The position numbers and the translations under genes are program-made. Positions 60,909-64,000 of a DNA stretch of 64,000 nucleotides are shown here, one piece after another. Source of the stretch: Flagellimonas sp947499585 (GTDB lineage: Bacteria; Bacteroidota; Bacteroidia; Flavobacteriales; Flavobacteriaceae); contig NZ_CP138995.1 in assembly GCF_044596045.1 (NCBI RefSeq), positions 2,790,001 through 2,854,000 on the forward strand. Reading direction: 5' to 3'. Below the pieces are notes generated by a model that did no database searches, had not been told where the DNA came from, and saw nothing but the letters and a program-made list of their open reading frames with translations. Position 1 is the stretch's first letter. Every line of letters starts with the position of its first letter.

Positions 60909-62255
60909 TTAATGTCCTAAATGTAGTTTTACTCTTGGTATTAGCAATAACTCTGTTTGCCGCCCATTTACATATCTAAAGCCATCTTCACCATAAAATC
61001 CAGCTTCTTCCAACATAATCCGAATATCCCGTTTCCATTCTGGGATATTGACCGTAGCATTCAATTCAATGGCATATACTGTATTAGGGTTTAAGGGATA
61101 ATTGTCCCCGTCATCTTTCATTACTCCTCCTTGGGAGTCCCACATGCCTATTGTAGTGCCCGCAGAGTGTCCGTAAGTTCCTAAGGGGTGCGTATAGATT
61201 GCAGGACGTAAACCCGCATCCCTGGCCTCCTGTAGCGCTTTAGCCAAAATTTCGTTACCAGTCCTGCCCTTTACCATGTTTTTTGTCAAGAAATCTTGAA
61301 CGCGATTACCATCTTTTAAGGCATTCACTAAAAATGCTGGTGCTTGCTTCTCATTGGGTTTTAATACATAGGCCAATTCTTGGCAATCGGTGTTCAGTCT
61401 TAAATAAGTGATTCCAAAATCACAATGCAACAAATCACCGGGTTGAATAATTAAATCATCTGGCCTACCAGAGAATGAATACAAATGACCTACAAGTTCC
61501 TCGCTAGTTCGTTGCACATCTACGGTAGGATGAAACCAGGTTTCCAATCCCAAATCTGTAACTTTTTGACGCATCCACCACTCTACTTCTGTTGTGGTCG
61601 TAACTCCTGCCGTTATAATTTTTTCGGAAAAAGCTTCAGTAATAATATCATGGGTAATATCTACCAATTGGTCATATATCACCATTTCTCTTGGCGTTCT
61701 GGTTTCAATCCATCTTACCGCTAACTGTTCAGCTGAAACTACTTTGGATTGATACTTTTTTGGAAGATTGGCCATAAATTCATCATAATCCGTTTTGTCC
61801 AGTCCATCTGCAATATTATGATCTTTAGAAAAGTTGAGACCAATCTTTTTTGGATTCCGTTCCTCGATCAACTGCATGAGTCTTTTCCATTGGTTGGGTT
61901 CTTTTTCTTTATCCCAAGCGGACACAATGCTCTTTCCAACATTGTAACGAGCCACCGCCAGTTTATCTATGGTACCTTTTGCACTATCTCTATAAAAAAG
62001 CAGAATGGTTCTCCTTCTTGCATTTAACCAGGTGGCGGGCAGCATTGTTTTTATTACCGGGTCCTCATTATATTCCCTAGAAATTACCACCCACATGTCA
62101 ATTTCTGTGTCATCCATTAATTTGGGAAGCAAGTTGTTGAACCGTTCTTCTAAAATTTCGTCTACCACTCTAGCACGCTCAGATTCTGGCAAAATTTGTT
62201 GTGAATAGGAAAGAACAGAAAATGCAATAAATAAGGAAAGGGTAATTTTTTTCAT
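60909..62255 (-). CDS. M24-family aminopeptidase, exported
   Basis: A 448-residue metallopeptidase of the Xaa-Pro aminopeptidase (M24B) pita-bread fold. A signal peptide ends near residue 18 (SYSQ), so it works outside the cytoplasm. Metal ligands are recognisable: Asp in LLHCDFGITYL near residue 277 and in LNTDCQEL near residue 288, His in HPLGTYGHSAG near residue 360, and Glu in YAIELNATV near residue 395 and RQTELLLIP near residue 436. It probably trims peptides with proline at position two. It starts 32 bases after menE on the same strand. Confidence 0.88.
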   Translation of the reverse strand: MKKITLSLFIAFSVLSYSQQILPESERARVVDEILEERFNNLLPKLMDDTEIDMWVVISREYNEDPVIKTMLPATWLNARRRTILLFYRDSAKGTIDKLAVARYNVGKSIVSAWDKEKEPNQWKRLMQLIEERNPKKIGLNFSKDHNIADGLDKTDYDEFMANLPKKYQSKVVSAEQLAVRWIETRTPREMVIYDQLVDITHDIITEAFSEKIITAGVTTTTEVEWWMRQKVTDLGLETWFHPTVDVQRTSEELVGHLYSFSGRPDDLIIQPGDLLHCDFGITYLRLNTDCQELAYVLKPNEKQAPAFLVNALKDGNRVQDFLTKNMVKGRTGNEILAKALQEARDAGLRPAIYTHPLGTYGHSAGTTIGMWDSQGGVMKDDGDNYPLNPNTVYAIELNATVNIPEWKRDIRIMLEEAGFYGEDGFRYVNGRQTELLLIPRVKLHLGH

Positions 62256-62287
62256 AAAAGTTGATTTATCGTTTGAATTTACAAAAC

Positions 62288-63403
62288 TTAACTAATCTGA
62301 AGTAAAGTTTTTTCACGATCTATCTTCCCGCTTTCGGTTTCAACAAAGGATTTTAATAGATGGATTTCCTTTGGAACTTCGTATTTCGTCAGTTCCTTCA
62401 ATCCATTTATCTTTTTGAATAACTCAGTTTTTGATACCTGCTCATCTTCAACAAGTAAAATCAATTTTTGACCCAGTGTATCATCCGGCATTCCAGCTAC
62501 AAAAAAACGTGAATGTATTATTGAGGATAGTTTTGCTTCAATTTGTTCTGGAACTAATTTGATTCCCCCAGAATTAATAATCGAATCATATCTTCCAAGC
62601 CATTTAAAATGGTTGTCATCTATTAATTCTACCATATCATTGGTGATGATTTCAACATCTGAAATATTTGGAGCATTGATGACCAGACATCCCCTGTTAT
62701 CTGTTGAAACTGTTATACCTGGTAGTGTTGTAAAATAAGTCTCGACTGCGCTCGACTTGACATGATTCTCGACCGTGCTCGACTTGACATAGTCATTGCC
62801 GATTCTCTTTACTGCTATGTGGGTAATGGTCTCCGTCATGCCATAGGTTTCAAAAATCTTACTCGAAACCAATTCCAATTTTTCTTTCAAACTTTTGGCG
62901 ATTGGAGCGCCCCCAACTATAAGGGTCCCTATTTGTGGGAGTTGTTCTAGAGAATTTTCTACTTGTAACGGCACCATTGCTGCAAAATCATATGTACTAT
63001 GAGTATTTGCCAATGGAGTTGATGAAGGCGCTACATAATCCAATGCCAGCCCTAAAACCATAGCTCTAACCAACATCATTTTGCCAGCGATTCCGGAGCA
63101 TGAAAGACACAGCAATGCTGTATCCCCCTCACTAAGATTAAAGTGTTTACCGGTAGCTATGGCCGAATTGACCATATGCTCCTTTTTTAGAATGATTTTT
63201 TTAGGTTTTCCTGTAGAACCAGAAGTATAAACCTCTACCGTTGGCTTATCGGTTAACCAATCCAATAAAAAAACACCTATTGAAGCTTCAAAAGAATCAC
63301 CTTCCTTTATTACACTATAGGCTATTTCTGAAAGTTCATCAAGCTTATAATGAACCCCGTTTAATTTAAATGCGGGTTGTATGTTATGCCAATAGAGATT
63401 CAC
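62288..63403 (-). CDS. menE: o-Succinylbenzoate-CoA ligase, menaquinone pathway
   Basis: A 371-residue AMP-forming ligase that activates o-succinylbenzoate with CoA in menaquinone synthesis. The P-loop YTSGSTGKPKK is near residue 59, the adenylate motif ETYGMTET near residue 194, the WLGRYDSIINSGGIKL hinge near residue 270, and the C-terminal Lys in SGKIDREK near residue 359. Between residues 205 and 224 there is an extra tandem insert, two nine-residue units (VKSSTVENH and VKSSAVETY), encoded by a 27-base DNA repeat. The insert lies in a surface-type loop, so the enzyme is probably active. It overlaps the CPBP gene by 20 bases. Confidence 0.87.
   Translation of the reverse strand: MNLYWHNIQPAFKLNGVHYKLDELSEIAYSVIKEGDSFEASIGVFLLDWLTDKPTVEVYTSGSTGKPKKIILKKEHMVNSAIATGKHFNLSEGDTALLCLSCSGIAGKMMLVRAMVLGLALDYVAPSSTPLANTHSTYDFAAMVPLQVENSLEQLPQIGTLIVGGAPIAKSLKEKLELVSSKIFETYGMTETITHIAVKRIGNDYVKSSTVENHVKSSAVETYFTTLPGITVSTDNRGCLVINAPNISDVEIITNDMVELIDDNHFKWLGRYDSIINSGGIKLVPEQIEAKLSSIIHSRFFVAGMPDDTLGQKLILLVEDEQVSKTELFKKINGLKELTKYEVPKEIHLLKSFVETESGKIDREKTLLQIS
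62740..62790. repeat. REP-like 27-base tandem repeat inside menE
   Basis: Two copies of TCTCGAC(T/C)G(C/T)GCTCGACTTGACAT, at 62740-62763 and 62767-62790, repeat with a 27-base period, so the frame is kept. The core (GTCGAGCGCAGTCGAGA on the minus strand) resembles a dispersed palindromic repeat common in flavobacterial genomes. Confidence 0.7.
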
Positions 63404-64000
63404 TGTCGTTCTGAGCTACAAATTCTTCCTTGGTAAGTACTTTACCAAATAGTTTTTCTTTCCAATTGCTCCATCCATATTTTCGGGAGAACAAGAACAA
63501 CAAAATGGGAAATACCACAAATACAGGAATCAAAGCATCCCAACCTAAAACTGGTTCAGAAATATCTCTGTAAATGGAATCTGTTTGAAAGGCAGTCCAA
63601 TCTGCAGTAACCAAAAGGGCGGTTATTAAATTGTTGGCAGCGTGGAAGCCTAGGGCCAACTCCAATCCTTCATCCATTAGGGTCATAATCCCTAGAAAAA
63701 AACCGGTTCCTATATAATACACCATAATGCCATAGCCCAATTTTTCCACTTCTGGGTTTGCAATATGCATTAATCCAAAAAGAACAGAAGTAACCACAAG
63801 CGGAACCCAGCGGTTCTTTGCCAAAAGACCCAAGCCTTGCATCATATGTCCTCTAAAGAGATATTCTTCAAAACTGGTCTGCAAAGGAATCAGAAGAATA
63901 GCAATAATGGCCAAGGGTATAAATTTGGACATATTAAAATTGAGCTCATAACTATCTGGAGAAAAGTAAATATCTATTACGGTTAATAAAATGGTTAACC
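63384..64000 (-). CDS. CPBP-family intramembrane metalloprotease (5' end outside window)
   Basis: The frame is open to the right edge, so the visible 204 residues are the C-terminal part of a larger protein. The three motifs of the CPBP (CAAX protease and bacteriocin-processing) family are present: SFEEYLFRG (EExxxR), LFGLMHIAN (FxxxH) and GFHAANNLI. The enzyme is an integral-membrane glutamic/metallo-type endopeptidase. An internal ATG at 63932 is not taken as the start, because codons for ILLTVIDIYFSPDSYELNFN precede it in frame. Its 3' end overlaps menE by 20 bases, so the two are probably co-transcribed with the M24 gene. Confidence 0.88.
   Translation of the reverse strand, partial: LTILLTVIDIYFSPDSYELNFNMSKFIPLAIIAILLIPLQTSFEEYLFRGHMMQGLGLLAKNRWVPLVVTSVLFGLMHIANPEVEKLGYGIMVYYIGTGFFLGIMTLMDEGLELALGFHAANNLITALLVTADWTAFQTDSIYRDISEPVLGWDALIPVFVVFPILLFLFSRKYGWSNWKEKLFGKVLTKEEFVAQNDSESLLA

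Noticed and set aside
63395..63420. Sequence GTCGTTCTGAGC at the CPBP C-terminus as another REP-like element
   Set aside because: Only a partial likeness to dispersed repeats and a single copy; too short to separate from chance.

Overview
The window is chromosomal DNA from a member of the Bacteroidota, most likely a marine Flavobacteriaceae (a Maribacter/Zobellia-type relative is a guess, not shown). The sequence is AT-rich and genes are tightly packed on both strands. Promoters match the Bacteroidota form (-7 box TAnnTTTG), and Shine-Dalgarno sites are largely absent. Several families are typical of the group: YfhO, DUF4834, BatA, a CAL67264-type small membrane protein, PF14905-type outer-membrane receptors, and the menaquinone gene menE. 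I see no tRNA, rRNA, insertion sequence, prophage or CRISPR array. No gene-free stretch exceeds about 300 bases.

Layout. 1-4476 (minus): a partial di-heme cytochrome c peroxidase, a PhoX-like lipoprotein with a collagen-like linker, and a Tat-exported Gfo/Idh/MocA oxidoreductase. 4597-9863 (plus): secreted hydrolases (S10 carboxypeptidase, SGNH hydrolase, M43 metalloprotease) with hypotheticals and a glycosyltransferase. 9966-14135 (plus): BatA, a dihydroorotase-like protein without the metal-binding HxH, a small membrane protein and an esterase. 14132-24889: MBL hydrolase, a large conserved protein of unknown role, bcp, nth, an ECF sigma factor followed by a 47-residue protein, uvrA, a Crp-family regulator, and a very basic exported protein behind a sigma-54-like promoter. 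24940-30388 (minus): a surface-polysaccharide-type cluster (DUF4834, YfhO, GT4, flippase). 31524-35070: a probable sulfonolipid (capnine-type) locus. 35143-47516: peptidases, ebfC-type gene, threonine aldolase, prfB with programmed frameshift, a TonB-type receptor, fumC. 47593-54836: a coiled-coil membrane protein, a variant MBL lipoprotein, ettA, an oxidoreductase, an acyl-CoA carboxylase beta subunit. 54837-60825 (minus): three tandem paralogues in which a SusC-like plug is followed by a helical region and a DUF2135-like C-terminus instead of a beta-barrel. 60909-64000 (minus): M24 peptidase, menE, partial CPBP protease.

Most worth a second look: the barrel-less plug trio, one copy carrying a von Willebrand A domain; the sulfonolipid genes, whose cysteate-synthase-like and acyltransferase-like members share an almost identical promoter/leader motif (TATTTTTGCAC, 8-9 bases, TTTTGAGGTA); and a REP-like 27-base tandem repeat that adds two nine-residue units inside menE. 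Smaller points are an endonuclease III without its iron-sulfur cysteines, a dihydroorotase-like pseudoenzyme, and two short genes recovered from gaps (18212-18355 and 45803-45976).

All assignments were made by eye from translated sequence and motifs. Family names rest on remembered family features and were not checked by a search.
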